Shown piece after piece: positions 8,470 through 20,336 of a DNA stretch of 64,000 nt. Source of the DNA: Hyparrhenia diplandra. Taxonomy: Eukaryota; Streptophyta; Magnoliopsida; Poales; Poaceae. The stretch spans positions 1,860,001-1,924,000 of the forward strand of contig JADLZK010001918.1 of assembly GCA_015847255.1 (NCBI GenBank), given 5' to 3'. The translations under genes were made by a program, and so were the position numbers. The notes beneath the pieces were generated by a model. It was not told the DNA's origin, did no database searches, and worked only from the letters and a program-made list of their open reading frames with translations. How positions within the stretch are numbered: position 1 is the first letter of the stretch; each line of letters starts with the position of its first letter.

Positions 8470-10990
8470 TGTAACACCCGAAATTTTTGCATAATTTTAA
8501 AATAGCTAAATTGATTTAAATACGCAATTTTTATGATGCATTGAATTTAGTAAATAAATAAATTTTATAAAATTAAAATTTGTCATGAGGTAGAAACATG
8601 TTGTGCACTCATGCTGGAGCATATATTATTTTTGTGGTGCCTGTTTTTCGTTTGGTTTGATTTGAATTTCGAAATCCCTTTTGAAAATCAAATCCAAATA
8701 AAAGAAAAAGGCCTTTCTATTTATTTCTTCTCCCTTCCTGGCGTTACAGCCCAAGGACATGGCCGGCCTGTTCTTTATGAGCGAGTCCGTGATCCAAATC
8801 CATTCTGGGCCGAACCCTCTCGATGGTAGCCAGCAGCAACGCTGCTTTTCCTTTTGAACGAATGACAAGTGGGACCCGCACCTATCCTCTTCCTCAAGTT
8901 GAGTTTGACAGAGAGCGTATCAAACCGGACTTAATACCAACCCGGCCACATCCTGCTTGTACCCAATGCCGAGTCCCTATAAAAGCCTAGCAGGATGGCG
9001 TCCCCAACCATCTCGTCTCCATCTTCTCAAGCCTCAGCTCTAGCTCGAGCAACAGCAGAGAACATCGCCGTCACCGTCGATTTCCGTCGTCGGAATTCGA
9101 GTTGCCGCAAGCATCGTTTCAGCCTTACTGTAAGCAGGCCCTAGAGCTTCCTCTCGAATTTGCGCACGCTTTAGTGCCGTTTAAGATAAATCGAGACATG
9201 AACGTTCCTTTCATCCAATTTCAGCGAAGCTAGCTCCATAGTCGTTTATGGCTTCCACCGTGCCTTGCCTTGCTAGCTTTAGTTTTTTAGCTTGCTGACA
9301 TCGTGATTAGATCAGGATGACATCATCTCTGTTTTGTGGCCGTTTTCCTGTACAAAAATAAATCTAAAATTACCATGGTAATACTTAAACCTATACCATG
9401 ATCCTGAGTTGTTCATCTACAGATCGACAATACCAGTATTCCGAGTTTTCCATATCACCTGCGTTCAAACCTTGGAGAAAATATAGTACAGTACGTGCTT
9501 GTTGATCTACATGTTAATCTTACTTTTAGACAGGTTATTAATCCTTTAAATTTCAAGTTTATATTTAGTTTATTATTTTATTACTAGTAAACTTGTAAAA
9601 TTCATATCTACGTCGTTCTGGCTCCGATTTCTATGATCTTTATATCGATGTGATCGTAGAGACGAGTAGAGTAGTTTTATGAGCTTTTCAAACTGTTATC
9701 CTACTGTTTGGTGTACTGTTATCTTATTTTGTCCATGTTTGCTTCGTGTTTGATTGCATGTTCGGTTGTGTGTTGCTGCGTGATCAATTGGGTAGACGGT
9801 GATCAATTCGGGAACGGTCCGGAGTATTTTTGGGAAGGAGATCAGCAACCTCAAGGCTTCATTCAAGGCAAGTATAGCTTGGGATCATCCTTGATGTCCT
9901 ATTCACCTTAATAATTCATTCATGATGCATGTGTCCTCCTTGATTGCCACTAAGGATTTACCTAGACTTGATTACTTGTTCCTTGTCACCTATGGGTTAT
10001 GCATTTGGGTAGTAACTTGCTAGCGCTAAACCAACACACATTATTTATTTATTGCTTTATGGATTAAATCGAGATGATTAGTTGATGATGCCATGGTACA
10101 TAGGGCGAAAGAGCTTGTGTTGTTTATTTTATGAAGCTCTTAGCTCTCCATAAGGACTTATTCATTCGTGATCATCCGGGATATACAGTACAGCTATGGG
10201 GGTCACATGGCTCTGACTTTGGTTGTTCAAGGGGTCTACCTAATTTTGTTGGTGGTTTGCCAAAATAGCGAGAAACGGGGTGGGAAGCTCTGTTGGCCAC
10301 TTTAATATTTTTAGGAGGGTTTTTGAACGACCTTATATGGTCTTCACTTGGTTAGGGAGTCGCGAACCTACTCTGGTGGAAACCATGACTCGTAGTGAAA
10401 GTGTACACCTCTGCGCAGAGTTAACTAAACTGACATGTCAGCCGTGTTCGCGGTCATGAACGGCCTTGGAGACATCAATGAATAGATTGTGTGCATACTA
10501 TGTTGTTGATATTAAATTGATGATATTTCTGTCCACATTTGTGATTAATGGGTTAATGGGATTCCTTTATGCTTAAGCTTAAAACTTGACCAACTCTAAA
10601 AGCAACCGCAGTTAAGATAGTGTTAGCTTCTTAGCCTCATAACCCCTGGCTATGCTTGCGGAGTTCGACATGGACTCACCCTTGCTATATCACATTAAAC
10701 AGATCAAGGTGGGTGTGATGACTACGAGGATAACTATCGTGATGAGTACTACTAGGCTTGTGGTTCACCAGTCAGCTATCCCTGTGGAGTTGGAGCAACC
10801 ATGGAGTGTCTTCATTAGTCTTCCGTTTGTGCTAGAACTTTGATTTTAATTTTGTAATGAATATTATTCGCTATGAAATAAAGTTTCGGATATGATACTT
10901 CAGTAATTTGTCATACATATGTGAGATTGATCTCTGGGCACATATGTAATATATGTACTCATTTTTTGTCCTTTAATAATGAGTATGACA
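8470..10990 (+). mobile_element. Solo LTR A (Gypsy-like), 2521 bp
   Basis: Starts TGTAACACCCGAAA and ends GAGTATGACA, flanked by perfect 5-bp TSDs GCTGC (8465-8469 and 10991-10995). It interrupts a LINE. No internal region remains, so unequal recombination between the LTRs of a full element is inferred. Internal landmarks (GTGATCATCCGGGATATACAG, CGGTCATGAACGGCCTTGGAGAC, GGAGTTCGACATGGACTC) are shared in inverse orientation with 41702-44592 and with the LTRs at 55708 and 60831, making one LTR family. Frames inside (67 and 63 codons) are not genes. Confidence 0.9.
8970..9000 (+). promoter_or_regulatory. LTR promoter TATA box of solo LTR A
   Basis: CCCTATAAAAGCC at about 8975-8987, about 500 bp into the LTR, preceded by GC-rich sequence and followed by a CT-rich leader. 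This is the expected position of the U3/R boundary in the family. Confidence 0.6.
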
Positions 10991-11574
10991 GCTGCCAACA
11001 GCGTCGCAAGCCCTTTGAAGTCTGTTCGCACCCATTCCTTGCCCTCTTCAAGGATGGCATCCCGCAGCTGGAGAGGCGTCCTAGAGATGTGGTCGACGGT
11101 GCGCCTGATGCGCTCTTTCCAAATAACCCAAGAGATGAGCAGCACCGCAGAGTCGAAGGGTCGTCGAAGCTACTCAGGGGCGGCGGTGCGAGCCGCTATC
11201 CACCAGTCAACGAGGTATGTAGGAGTCCACAGATGCCCCAGGTGATCCATCCCTACACAAAATAGGAGGAGGTGCCAGACCTGTCTGGTGATGACGTAGA
11301 CTATGAGGAGGTGGTTGATAGTTTTCGTCCTCCTGCGAGCAAAGGGCGCAAATGACGCTTGGCTGCAGGCCGTCACGCCAACGGCGTTCCACGGTCCAGA
11401 AGCAGCCATGGAGCGCGAGCCAGGCGAAGAACTTGACCTTGTGTGGGGACGGACGGGATGCTCCCCAAATCTCCTTGGCCCTCGGGTCATCCTCCCATGG
11501 AAGAAAGCATTGTATGCAGAAGAGCTGGAGTAGTTACCTCCAGACTAGGCGGTCAAAAACCAAAAAAGTTTCAT

Positions 11575-12420
11575 CTACCTTATTCATAAAATCATAACCA
11601 TCACGGATGATGCTTGGATATTGGGATGCGCCGGGACGCAACAGGATAGAAAAGATGAGCCTCCACTCTCCAGCACTAAATTTTAAATTCAGGCAGAGAC
11701 ATGACCTGTTCTTATATATCTATGTGGTGGATAACATAATTGTGAAGCACTCTTAGAAACTTTATTGTAGAACAAATTTACTCCGCTGCCTACCTTTCTG
11801 GTATCAGCTATTACCCATCCAACATATATAAAGATGCTAGCTCCACCCGTGGCATGCTTCCACTCTATAACATTTCCTCCTTTTTGAATATGACACAATC
11901 GAAATTCATCTACATAATGTCCATCAATGACTTCCGGTTATGTATGGGAATGGAATGCACTGGGATAGAATAGAGGGGTCAGAGAAAGACGAGTAGTGTT
12001 TGGAACAGACATGATCTCATCGATCACAAATGAGCTACCCAACCTGATGAGGCTGATCCACCAACATTTTGCACTGCAGTGGAATCCAGTATGTATGTCA
12101 TCTTTTGTCATATGAACAACACTGCAAACTTTGAGGAGGCTTGTTGAAGGAGATGGCGAACCAGTAAAACATGGTGGCTGTCGTTTTGTCAGCCAGTCAA
12201 CGTCATAGTGGATCTGTGAGGAGCAATGCAGTGATGCTGTGTTCATATGGAAATTGATAGTAGCTGGAGTTCTCGTCAATCATTATGTCCAACAGGTTGG
12301 GGACTTGACCGTGAGTGATGATCATTTGCATGGTTGCTAGCACTATGAACGAGTGAAGAATGAAATCCCAGAGAGAGGAGCCGATATGCCAGTACGTACA
12401 TACATTGTGTTCATCTGAGG
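11575..12420 (+). ncRNA. Candidate 21-PHAS-like unit U3
   Basis: Type B body (ACCATCACGGATGATGC at about 11598, with a rearranged site TTGGGATGCGCCGGGACGC), then type A unit. That unit has box CTATTACCCATCCAAC at about 11807, TATA TATATAAAG (11825-11833) and site 11945-11966, core GGAATGGAATGCACTGGGA, 120 nt after the TATA. A 27-codon frame from 11890 (MTQSKF...) ends just after the site. The body GACATGATCTCATCGATCAC... extends through GTCAGCCAGTCAACGTCATAG to about 12410. Among type A copies its GGAATGG start is closest to the miR2118 complement. Confidence 0.6.
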
Positions 12421-12998
12421 TGTTTATTATTCATGACAGTGCACATACTAGCGGGTCAGAGCACAAGAATAGCAGATAAGCTTGGTAGCTTTTTTTATAT
12501 ATTAATAATGTAAGAATTTGGAAATTTAGAAACATATCGGGCGTGATCTATTCTATTTAAATATATTTCAGAGAAACTTATAATTTAAATATATAACTGA
12601 GAAGTTATTTTAGTTTATTTTTATTAGTAATGGCACAAGTTGTTTTTGGAGAAATTTTGGTCTAATAAATGTTAACAATTTACTCTTTAATTATACTCGG
12701 TCAAACTCAAAATAGTTTGGCTTAAAATACATGTTAGCAATTTTTCAGATGTTGGTAGTATATAGGAAGGCATGGATGGAAAATTTGTTCTTATTATCTC
12801 AGACTATCATGCCATTCGATTTGTGAACCGAATAATAACTATCAAGAAGGATATATTTTTTTAGATAATGGATAACAATATCCTGCCTCTACATTTATTA
12901 CAATTGAGCGATAGTGTAGAGTCTTTTGTACTGATCCACAGAAAACATAAATTCGTACAATTTTCGAAACTTAATAGTAGTCGAACAAATGTTCGTCG
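12421..12998. other. AT-rich spacer with retroposon tail remnant
   Basis: Mostly AT-rich without coding sequence. TTTTTTTAGATAATGGATAAC at about 12857 followed by ATCCTGCCTCTACA matches pieces at 32013 and 37921. On minus these are the 3' ends of a retroposon (GGCC..., CATTATCTAAAAAAA). Confidence 0.4.
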
Positions 12999-13690
12999 CT
13001 ACCTATCACCAATCCAACTTATATAAGAGGCCCCTTAGCTCGTGCTGCAGACCACACACCACCATAAACATTTCATGCTTACATCTTTTCTTTAATTTGT
13101 GTACTGGCACAAATTAAAATTTTTCATGGGATGATTGATGAATGCTGAGCAAATTCATCTATCCAATAACCATTGAAGGAGTCCAGGCATTACTTCAGGA
13201 ATGTACTAGCATGCATGACTCCATGATCAAAAACAGAAAAATGGTATATCCCAACTCAAGACACTGAAGCAGCTTCCCTAAGAAAAGCGCTGAAGCAGCT
13301 TGCATTTTTCCACAAGTCATGGTAGGATCGAATTGGAAACTGCACTGGAGAAGATCGATCTGGCTGTGGCGATGAACCATGTCAGGCTAGAGCAGATATT
13401 TCCGATACCTCCAAATCCTACAAGTGCTGCATTGAATTGAACCAAATTAATAAGGAAAATGATCAGCATGATTTTGTTTCCAACACTGCCTCTATGATCA
13501 TAGTAACGGCACTACTCATGTCAGGGAGAGAACATATCATAAAATCCATTTAAACTGTCACATGGCAAGGATTGGATGGCTTATTATATACATTGATTGA
13601 TTGGAGGGTAGTGTGTGTATTAGTGTTAAGGTTCTCCTGTGTTTTCTGTCTCATGTGGTCTCTGACTCAAAATTGAAAAGTAATATTCAT
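12999..13690 (+). ncRNA. Repeated unit U4, damaged site
   Basis: Box CTATCACCAATCCAACT and TATA TTATATAAG (13019-13027), then the CATAAACATTTCATGC leader. At 13196 the site region reads CAGGAATGTACTAGC, compared with CAGGGATGGGACACACTAGG in U5. The 5' part is recognisable but an internal deletion removes the seed-pairing half. The body ends with GATACCTCCAAATCCTAC, as in the C modules. Confidence 0.45.
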
Positions 13691-13699
13691 GTTTGCTCC

Positions 13700-13945
13700 A
13701 TTCTAGTACATGCATAAAATTAGAATGTACTGATGACAACATTGATGTGCCACCCATAAATGCATGCACTGCTGCTGATTGCTTGGATTTTTTTGGGTAC
13801 TGTACAAGAGGATCGATGAAGAATCCATAACAATGCAAACTAAGAGCCAACAGACCCTTGCCGCCAGTACTGGTGTTAATTGGACATGTGGGAATTTGGA
13901 GGCCATAGATTAGAAATCTCAAGAGCCATGTAGTTTTTTGGGGAA
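13700..13945 (+). repeat. Module end piece (CACCCATAAATGCA ... TTGGAGGCCATAGATTAGAAAT)
   Basis: Copies of this about 230-bp piece occur at 13700, 14880, 21075 (split by CACTA 2), 33835 and 35160. Each time it is followed by sequence leading into a new unit promoter. It is the upstream boundary of the duplicating module. Confidence 0.6.
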
Positions 13946-15080
13946 TAAGAGCCATGTTGTCACGTCAAATTAATGGATAGTCATTAAGTTATTGTCTTGG
14001 ACTTTAGTTGTGAATCTGTAATGAGTTTATTTCTTGGTGTGTGTTTTTTGTTTTAAGTTTGGAGTGATGCTTCTTTCAAGAAAGAAGATGAACCTAGATT
14101 TTTCCCTTAATTTAAAAAGAAGATCCCAGCTCAAGACCCTCAAGCAGCTAGGATTTTCTGCAACTCAAGATAGGACATGGATCCTGCAAATGAGAAGCTC
14201 TAACTGTGGCCTCTGACCTACAGCCTCCGTGCACACGAAGTAGAGATCTCAGCTATGGAAGAACGTGAAGCAGAGCCTTTGCCTCAGATTGGACACCATC
14301 TTCCTGGTTGTGCACAGGTCACTTCTATCCACTTTCCGGGAACTTTCGTCATCCTCCTCAACCTCAGATCGGCCAAGCGACGAGCACTGGTGCTGCTCAC
14401 CTCGACTAGGCAGACCGGCATGACTCAACTAACTCATCCTCCGTCGGGTGTTGTTGTCCTCTGGTTACGAGAATTGGAGCCAGAACAAGTACTAGAAAGG
14501 AGGCAGAAGTACTGACGTAGGCTAACACTGATATTTCCGACACCTCCAAATCCTAGTGTGCGTGGAACGAAATGAAACGGTTAAGATGAAAATTGAACGA
14601 CGATGTGCCATGATTTTTGTTCCTATACAACATCTGTGCATGATACACGTCACATTCTGTGCAGCGAAAGAGAGCTTATCATATATATAGGATCCAGCCA
14701 AACTGTCACAACGCAAGGATAGAATGTCTTATATATATTGATTGGAGGGTATTCTGCACTAGTGACAAGGTCCTCTGCTTGATAAAATTCTACTTGATAT
14801 TTGCTCCATTCTGGTACACGTGCAACCACCTTGTTTCAATCCATTTTAATTTGGGTTCTCAATACTTCGTCACCAAATAAAAATGCACTGATGACAGCTT
14901 TACTGTGCGACTGATAAATAATGCATTGCTAGCTAGTGATTGCTTGGTTTTTTTTGTTACTATACAACAGGATGTCAGGATGAAGCATCCATGACAAACT
15001 AAGTGCCCAAAGACCCTTGCTGTCCGCGCTAAGGCTTGGACACGTCGCAATTTGGAGGCCATAGATTAGAAATATCAAGT
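13946..15080 (+). repeat. Module C, copy 1
   Basis: About 1.1 kb homologous to 19870-21830 (interrupted) and 32808-34045. Landmarks: AGAGCCATGTTGTCACGTC, AAGATCCCAGCTCAAGACCCT, ACTCAAGATAGGACATGGAT, GTAGAGATCTCAGCTATGGAAG, CCGACACCTCCAAATCCTAG, CTTATCATATATATAGGATCC and the ending CATAGATTAGAAATATC. Short frames are present but each copy has stops at different places, so coding is not conserved. It may be the 3' body of a unit transcript or a separately promoted unit, since ATATATAGG resembles a TATA box. Confidence 0.6.
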
Positions 15081-15184
15081 GCCTCTTTGTTAAACTAAAT
15101 GAATCTTTTGTACTGTTCGTTAGAAAACATATAATTAAACCATTTGCACTGTTTGTCAGAAAACATAATTCAAAGCATGTTAGA

Positions 15185-16020
15185 AACTTAATAGTAGTAG
15201 AACAAATGTTCTTATCTACCTATCACCCATCCAACTTATATAAGAAGCCCCCACCCTTAGCTTGCACTGCATGCCACGCTGTCCACCATAAACATTTCAT
15301 GCTTACATCTTTTTCTTTGTGTACTGACACAATAACAATTTTCATGGGATGGTTGAAGAATTCTGTATCAAAATTTGTCTACTGAGTAACCATTGACGAG
15401 GGAGGTCCAGGTATTACTTCAGGGATGGGACACACTAGGATAGAAAAGAGGAGTATCAGAATTATGGTTGCTATTTCTAACAGACATGCATGGTCTCATT
15501 GATCGCAATCGCAAAAACCAGTTGCCTAATTTCAAGAAGTTGACTGGTCTGCGATTTGAGGGACGAAACTGGGTTTCACTGGTGGAGTTTGGAGAAGACT
15601 ATGTGCAAGCAACAAGTGAACAGAGAAACCGTAGAGACATAACCAACAAGTCTGAATCGTGTATTAATGTCAGGTGTTTATATTATTCATTCGTAGGCCA
15701 ACAGATATACTAGTGGGTAGGGGCACGAAATGTTAACAGTGATATATTTGTACTGATTGCTGACAGAAAAGATTTTTTTATTCATGTAAACTACTCCATC
15801 TCGTGGTCAGTTGGTAAAACTATATGTGTGGATCTTCAACAGTCCGTCAGTAGTTGTAGTAATGGATGTGATTCGATAAATATGTGAATAGTTGGCAGTG
15901 TATGTAAAACTGGAGTCGATTATACTTACTAAGGCAGTTATGAGTTACAGTACACACTGACTGCAATATTTGTCAGTTGACAACTTGACATAACCTTTTA
16001 TTAATTCACTAGCTGTCTCT
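15185..16020 (+). ncRNA. Candidate 21-PHAS-like unit U5
   Basis: Box CTATCACCCATCCAACT at about 15219, TATA TTATATAAG (15236-15244), leader GAAGCCCCACCCTTAGC. The site at 15420-15441, core GGGATGGGACACACTAGGA, lies 184 nt after the TATA. The MTQSKF start codon is absent. The body has TCATTGATCGC, TTGACTGGTCTGCGATTTG and CAACAAGTGAACAGAGAAACC, then the tail GTCAGTTGACAACTTGACATAAC at about 15975, shared with U7 and U13. Confidence 0.55.
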
Positions 16021-16279
16021 AAAATGCAATCTTTGTGGGCGTAACAAATCAAATGAATATAAAAATTGTGCTAAATATCAGATAGTTGTGCCAATTCTCG
16101 GTATCTGAAAAGCCACAAGCATTAGAAGTTCTTGAATAAAACATGCAACCAACAGAAAATACAGTTAGTCATGATGCATCTAAGTTTTGAATCTAATAGT
16201 TTATTAGTGTTGTTGATATATGAATCCTCAAGGGAAAATTTTCATCATTACTGAAAAATAAATATACATTTGTAGCTCA

Positions 16280-16830
16280 TGCAGATACATGTATATATTT
16301 ATGGCTATTGGGTGCAATATATATATATAAGCAGCTCCATCGTTGCCACACTACTTTTTTTTTTTTCTGGAATACATGTAGGTCTTGCATTATAAGCAGC
16401 TCCATCCGTTGGACGAAACCCACGAAAATTCTCATCTTCCTCGTTCATAACCGTCACTGACAGTCTCGATTTGCACGAATTTTCAAATTAAGGAAGAGAC
16501 ATGATCTGCTCTAATCCTCTGAGTAGAGACTCTGAGCGCCTGTGCAAGACCTTGAGCTGCAGGACCTGACCAGTGCTGTGCCCAGGAGCTCGAGCTCCAG
16601 CAGGAGCTCAATGGGCAGCCAGTGCCTGCCTGCATCTGGTATTCCATCAAGCTGATCTTGTCATGAGGAGCGACGCATCAATGTAGCCTGCAAGGTGGAC
16701 TTGTCAAAGACAGTCTTGAAGAAACAAGTAGTAGCTGGAGTTCTCATCAATCGTCATGTCCAACAGCCGGAGGAACGAGACGCACATGTAATTAACATAA
16801 TGTGAAAACTGCTGAACATATATTATTTTT
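16280..16830 (+). ncRNA. Degenerate type B unit with duplicated TATA and no site
   Basis: Two promoter-like pieces: ATATATATATAAGCAGCTCCATC (about 16319) and TGCATTATAAGCAGCTCCATCC (about 16387), separated by a T-rich insert. The body CACGAAAATTCTCATCTTCC and ACTGACAGTCTCGAT jumps directly to TTGCACGAATTTTCAAATTAAGG. The whole microRNA site present at 22742 is absent. 16830-16900 matches the AT-rich spacer family. Confidence 0.4.
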
Positions 16831-16899
16831 TAGATTGGCAAATTATGTTAGGTTTACTAAATTATTACTGCAACGAGCCCCCATCCAGCTGCTCGGTTA

Positions 16900-17880
16900 T
16901 ATCCAAAATGTGTGATGATCTTGTAATCTGGTGCGGTAGCTCACATGTGTATCCATATGCAACGTGTTCTCAAGATCCAACATAGGGAGAACAGGTGAAT
17001 AATCAATGAAAGCATAAAATCTCTGTTTTCTTATTATTACACCAATATATATAGTTAGCTGCTCACCCCTTGAACGGGCTGTGCTCTGAAATCACTTGCT
17101 TCTTGGGTCAACAGAGAGAATAATATCCCAAATAACAAGGTGTTGATGAGTGCAACAATATATCAAGGCAATGCAAATTCAGTGGTGACCTGGCCATGAA
17201 AGGATTCTGATTCATCGGGATGGGTTGCTTCAGGAGCTTTAGATCCAGCAGTACTAAGGTAAACAGAGCCAGAATGCATCCTTATGTATTTTTGTAAATG
17301 TTTTAAATATTTATTTGTACTAAATGGGTTAAAGTGGAATTATATTGTAGTTCTCTAGCTCTTTTAACCCGACTTCTATAAAAGGAAGAGGGCTAGCTTC
17401 TGATCTATACCAAGGGGAAAGAGAGCGCAACCACAATAGATACGCTCGCAGGTGATGCTGTGACTTTTGCCCACACCGGGCTGCCCATGTCGTGATTTCA
17501 GGAAGCAGCGCCCATAAGCATGTCCAGGGACCTAGACTTCGACTGAATCTTACTATCAAATCTCGAGTCTGTGCTGAGTGTCTAATCTTCTATGAGCATC
17601 GCTTAATTAGGTAGATCCCAACAATCGCTTCAATGATAGGCGCCGGCATGTCACCAAAATTGGAATCAAAGTTGTATTATTGTTTTCAGGATCATTGGAG
17701 TCGAGGAAAAAGAACAAGGCTCGTGGTTGGTCGATGGTATAGTTTGAGGTGGATTTTGGAGTGGTCATGCAGCATGGCCAACTTTAGTTTGCACTCACTT
17801 TCTTCACTGTTCAAGATATTGTATTTTCTTAATAAAGAATGTCATGTGTATAGCTTTTTTTTGTTAAAATAGTACATCAT
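16900..17880 (+). ncRNA. Candidate 21-PHAS-like unit U6 (TCAGGAG site class)
   Basis: Promoter differs from type A: CACCAATATATATAGTTAGCTGCTCACC (TATA about 17046-17054), preceded by CCAACATAGGGAGAACAGG. The site at 17215-17236, core GGGATGGGTTGCTTCAGGA, is 169 nt downstream. The TTCAGGA end pairs with the miR2118 5' region better than the ACTGGGA class. It is paralogous to U12 (28080-28690) across the whole body (ATCCCTTCAATG..., GGAATCAAAGTTGTATTATTG, AGGATCATTGGAGTCGAGG). A 79-codon frame at 17633 is not kept in the paralogue. Confidence 0.55.
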
Positions 17881-18360
17881 GTTTTTTTTAAAAAAAATGT
17901 ATATACATTCATCTGAAGCAACAACACGATTTGTTTTTCAATGTGTTTCTGACATTGACAAACGAATCTTTAAGGTAGTATTTTTCATAAATGTTGAAAT
18001 ATAAAAAATATATATACATTTATAGCCCTCTTGCATGATACCTATATGAAAGCACAACATAATGAACGCCTACTTTAAATCGCTTTTTATATATTAACAG
18101 TATTTGAATTTGGTATAATTTAGAAACATATATATCAAGAAACTCGTTGTAGTCAAATAATAAATGTCAAGAAGGATATATGGTTACGTAAAGTAGCAAA
18201 CGAGCAAGCTATGATCTGTTACTGAAAAGGAGGATATGCAGCATAGATATAACTGTCGAGATTTCACGTTCAAAGTAGTAGTGGAATCTTTTGTACGTAC
18301 TGAATGTTCCTCAGAAAACATAAATTGGAAGCATGTTACAAATTGAAGAGTAGTAGAACA
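17881..18360 (+). repeat. AT-rich upstream segment, paralogous to 28690-29165
   Basis: Shared text: TATATACATTCATCTGAAGC, CAACAACACGATTTGT, CATAAATTGGAAGCATGTTAC. It precedes U7 here and U13 in the duplicate. No genes. Confidence 0.55.
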
Positions 18361-18900
18361 AATGTTTGTAGCTACCAATCACGCCCATCCATCTAATATA
18401 AGAAGATCCACCTTTAGTTGGCTCTCTCCATGCCACACGCTCCAACCATAAACATCTTCTCCTTACCTCTTTTCCTAAGAACCATTGACGAGGTCGGGGT
18501 TATTACTTCAAGGATAGAACAGAGGAGTGTGAGATTCAGGACGTGTATTTCATGATCACAACTGCTAGCCAGCTGTGCCCAATTTCGCGAAGTTGACCAG
18601 CCTGCGATTTGTGGGGCGACAAAGTGGGATACATCTGCATTTCAGGGGGATGAGATGACAAGCGAAAGACGAGCGAACAAGACCATGTAATTCAGGGTGT
18701 TTATATTCGTAGGCTAACTAATAATTAACTACCGGCCCATACTCTAGCTAGCGGATATGGGCCGGGCACACAACAAGAGCACATAATGGATGTGTTTCGA
18801 TAAATATGTGAATGTGGTGGTATAAAACTGGAGTCCATCATACTTAAGGCACTTACACAAACTGCAATTATGGCCTCTTGACAACTTGACATAACTTTAT
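18361..18900 (+). ncRNA. Repeated unit U7 with precisely lost microRNA site
   Basis: TATA-like TAATATAAG (18394-18402) and leader GAAGATCCACCTTTAG. At 18510 the text is TTACTTCAAGGATAGAACAGAGG. Its duplicate U13 reads TTACTTCCGGGATGGGATGC... at 29397, so about 14 nt of the site is gone with flanks preserved. The body (CCCAATTTCGCGAAGTTGACC, TTTCAGGGGGATG) and tail (GACAACTTGACATAAC) match U5 and U13. Confidence 0.45.
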
Positions 18901-18903
18901 ATG

Positions 18904-18995
18904 AATTCTTTTTTCTCTAAAATACACAGGAGAAGCGTGCTTCATTATATTAAAAAAAAAAGGGGAAGAACCCCTTACAACACACCACACCAAAG
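18904..18995 (-). mobile_element. LINE/retroposon 3' tail remnant (shared by both duplicates)
   Basis: Read on minus: GGGGTTCTTCCCCTTTTTT, AATATAATGAAGCACGC, then a TTTAGAGAAAAAAG tail. The same piece sits at the equivalent place at 31707-31790, so it was inserted before the 17-21 kb and 28-34 kb blocks duplicated. Confidence 0.5.
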
Positions 18996-19260
18996 CCAAC
19001 TACAAAAACTTTATATGTATTCGAGAAGCTCCATCCCTGGCACAATGCCACTTCACATTTCCATTGCATACCGACCCAACCAATTTTCAAGGATGGTGGA
19101 AGGAAGCCTGAAAAATTCATCTACCTTATTTTTCATAACCCTCACGATGATGTCCGCGTATTGGAATGGGATGTGCTGGGGTAGAAAAGAGGAGAATCTC
19201 AAGCATGATTTTCAAATTAAGGCAGAGACATGATATGTTAGTTCTGTCTCTTAAGCAGGT
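18996..19260 (+). ncRNA. Candidate 21-PHAS-like unit U8 (type B)
   Basis: TATA-like TTTATATGT (about 19010), leader GAGAAGCTCCATCCCTGGCAC. The site at 19161-19182, core GGAATGGGATGTGCTGGGG, is 151 nt after the TATA and begins with the GGAATGGGA found in the miR2118 complement. It is followed by GTAGAAAAGAGGAGAATCTC and TTTTCAAATTAAGGCAGAGAC. Paralogous to U14 at 31800-32000, where the TATA segment is deleted. Confidence 0.5.
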
Positions 19261-19600
19261 GGACTCTCAAATGAGTAGAGACTTCAAATGTTTCAGGAAG
19301 ACAGTTATCCATAGGCAACTCAATTACCACGCTTCATGATATTACAACTTGGAAGCATCATACTTGGTAGTGTCAGGGTCTGTGGATATAAGAGCAGGAG
19401 CATGTTCTACAACAATAACCTCGGAGATTTCAGCACTTGCTTATAATCTTGAAACAATAATCATTATTTACCTCAGTCTACTATGATTTTGTAACTTATT
19501 AAGCATCGTACGTTGTTCACGCAAAAGATTCTAAGATAGTATATTTTGGATTTCATTACAAGTACCACCGGCCCATAAAGTAATACTTTGGACATCAACG
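19261..19600 (+). repeat. Duplicated spacer (matches 32100-32560)
   Basis: Shared text: TTGGAAGCATCA, GGAGCATGTTCTACAACAATAACCTC, AGATTCTAAGATAGTATATTTTGG and CAAGTACCACCGGCCCA. No coding or regulatory feature recognised. Confidence 0.6.
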
Positions 19601-19659
19601 TGGACCTTTCAAGTATAAGTGAATTTTCCACCATTTTCTATCAGTGGAATAGAAAGGTA

Positions 19660-19835
19660 TACCACTACTAGTTACATCAAAATCGACAAGCATAACTTAA
19701 TTATCACTGTCAGTTGTTTGAATCCGACAGTGATAGCTCCTAGGCACTATCGGTTGCTTCGAAGCCACTCGTCATAATAAATTGTCAATGTCAGTTCATA
19801 TTATAACTAGCACTGATAGTGTTCAGACCCAACAT
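19660..19835. mobile_element. MITE-like inverted-repeat element, copy 1
   Basis: Contains TATCACTGTCAGTTG and, shortly after, CCGACAGTGATA, then CACTATCGGTTGC and AGCACTGATAGTG. These are nested inverted repeats around a TATCACTG/CAGTGATA core. An orthologous copy lies at 32610-32775. Exact ends and TSDs not resolved. Confidence 0.4.
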
Positions 19836-20336
19836 TTTTCATTTGATCGCAGCCCTGTTGGTTACTAGAATCAAGAGCCATGTACTTTGTCACGTCAAAT
19901 TAATTATCACTGTTGGACCTGTAATGAGTTTAGGACTTGATATTTGTTTTTGTTTTAAGTATGAAATGATGATTTTTTCTCCAAGGAAGTTGAAGCTGGA
20001 TTTTCCAGTATCTAAAAAAAAGATCCCAGCTCAAGACCCTGCATTTTCCGCAACTCAAGATAGGACATGGATGCTGCAATTGACAAGCTCTAACTGTGGC
20101 CTCTGACCTGCAGCCTCCGTGCACACGAAGTAGAGATCTCAGCTCTGGAAGAACGTGCAGCAGAGCCTCTTCCTCAGATTACACTAGGCACTTCATATCT
20201 TTCGGGGCAATTTTGTCATCCTCCTCACCCTCAGATCAGACAAGCGACAGGGAGGTGCTCCCACGGGCACTGTTGTCCTCGGGTTATGAGAATTGGAACC
20301 GGAAGAAGTAAGGCGGAAGTACTGCCCTAGGCTAAC

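Larger units (their letters stand above)
8256..11545 (-). mobile_element. LINE 3' fragment, minus strand, split by a solo LTR
   Basis: On minus the two arms (11545-10991 and 8469-8256) join into the 3' end of an L1-type non-LTR retrotransposon. The C-terminal zinc-finger-like region (zf-RVT, with cysteine pairs and an HLLL/C pattern, spread over frames in 11170-11490) is followed by a WVIWKER motif near 11120 and a RTPLQLRDAI stretch, then the 3' untranslated end and a 9-nt A tail (T run 8256-8264). The endonuclease and most of the RT are missing (5' truncation) and frames are broken. It was inserted before the LTR that interrupts it. Confidence 0.75.

Noticed and set aside
12765..12785. AGGAAGGCATGGATGGAAAA as a microRNA site
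   Set aside because: The order of the GGC and ATGG words is wrong and alignment needs several gaps.
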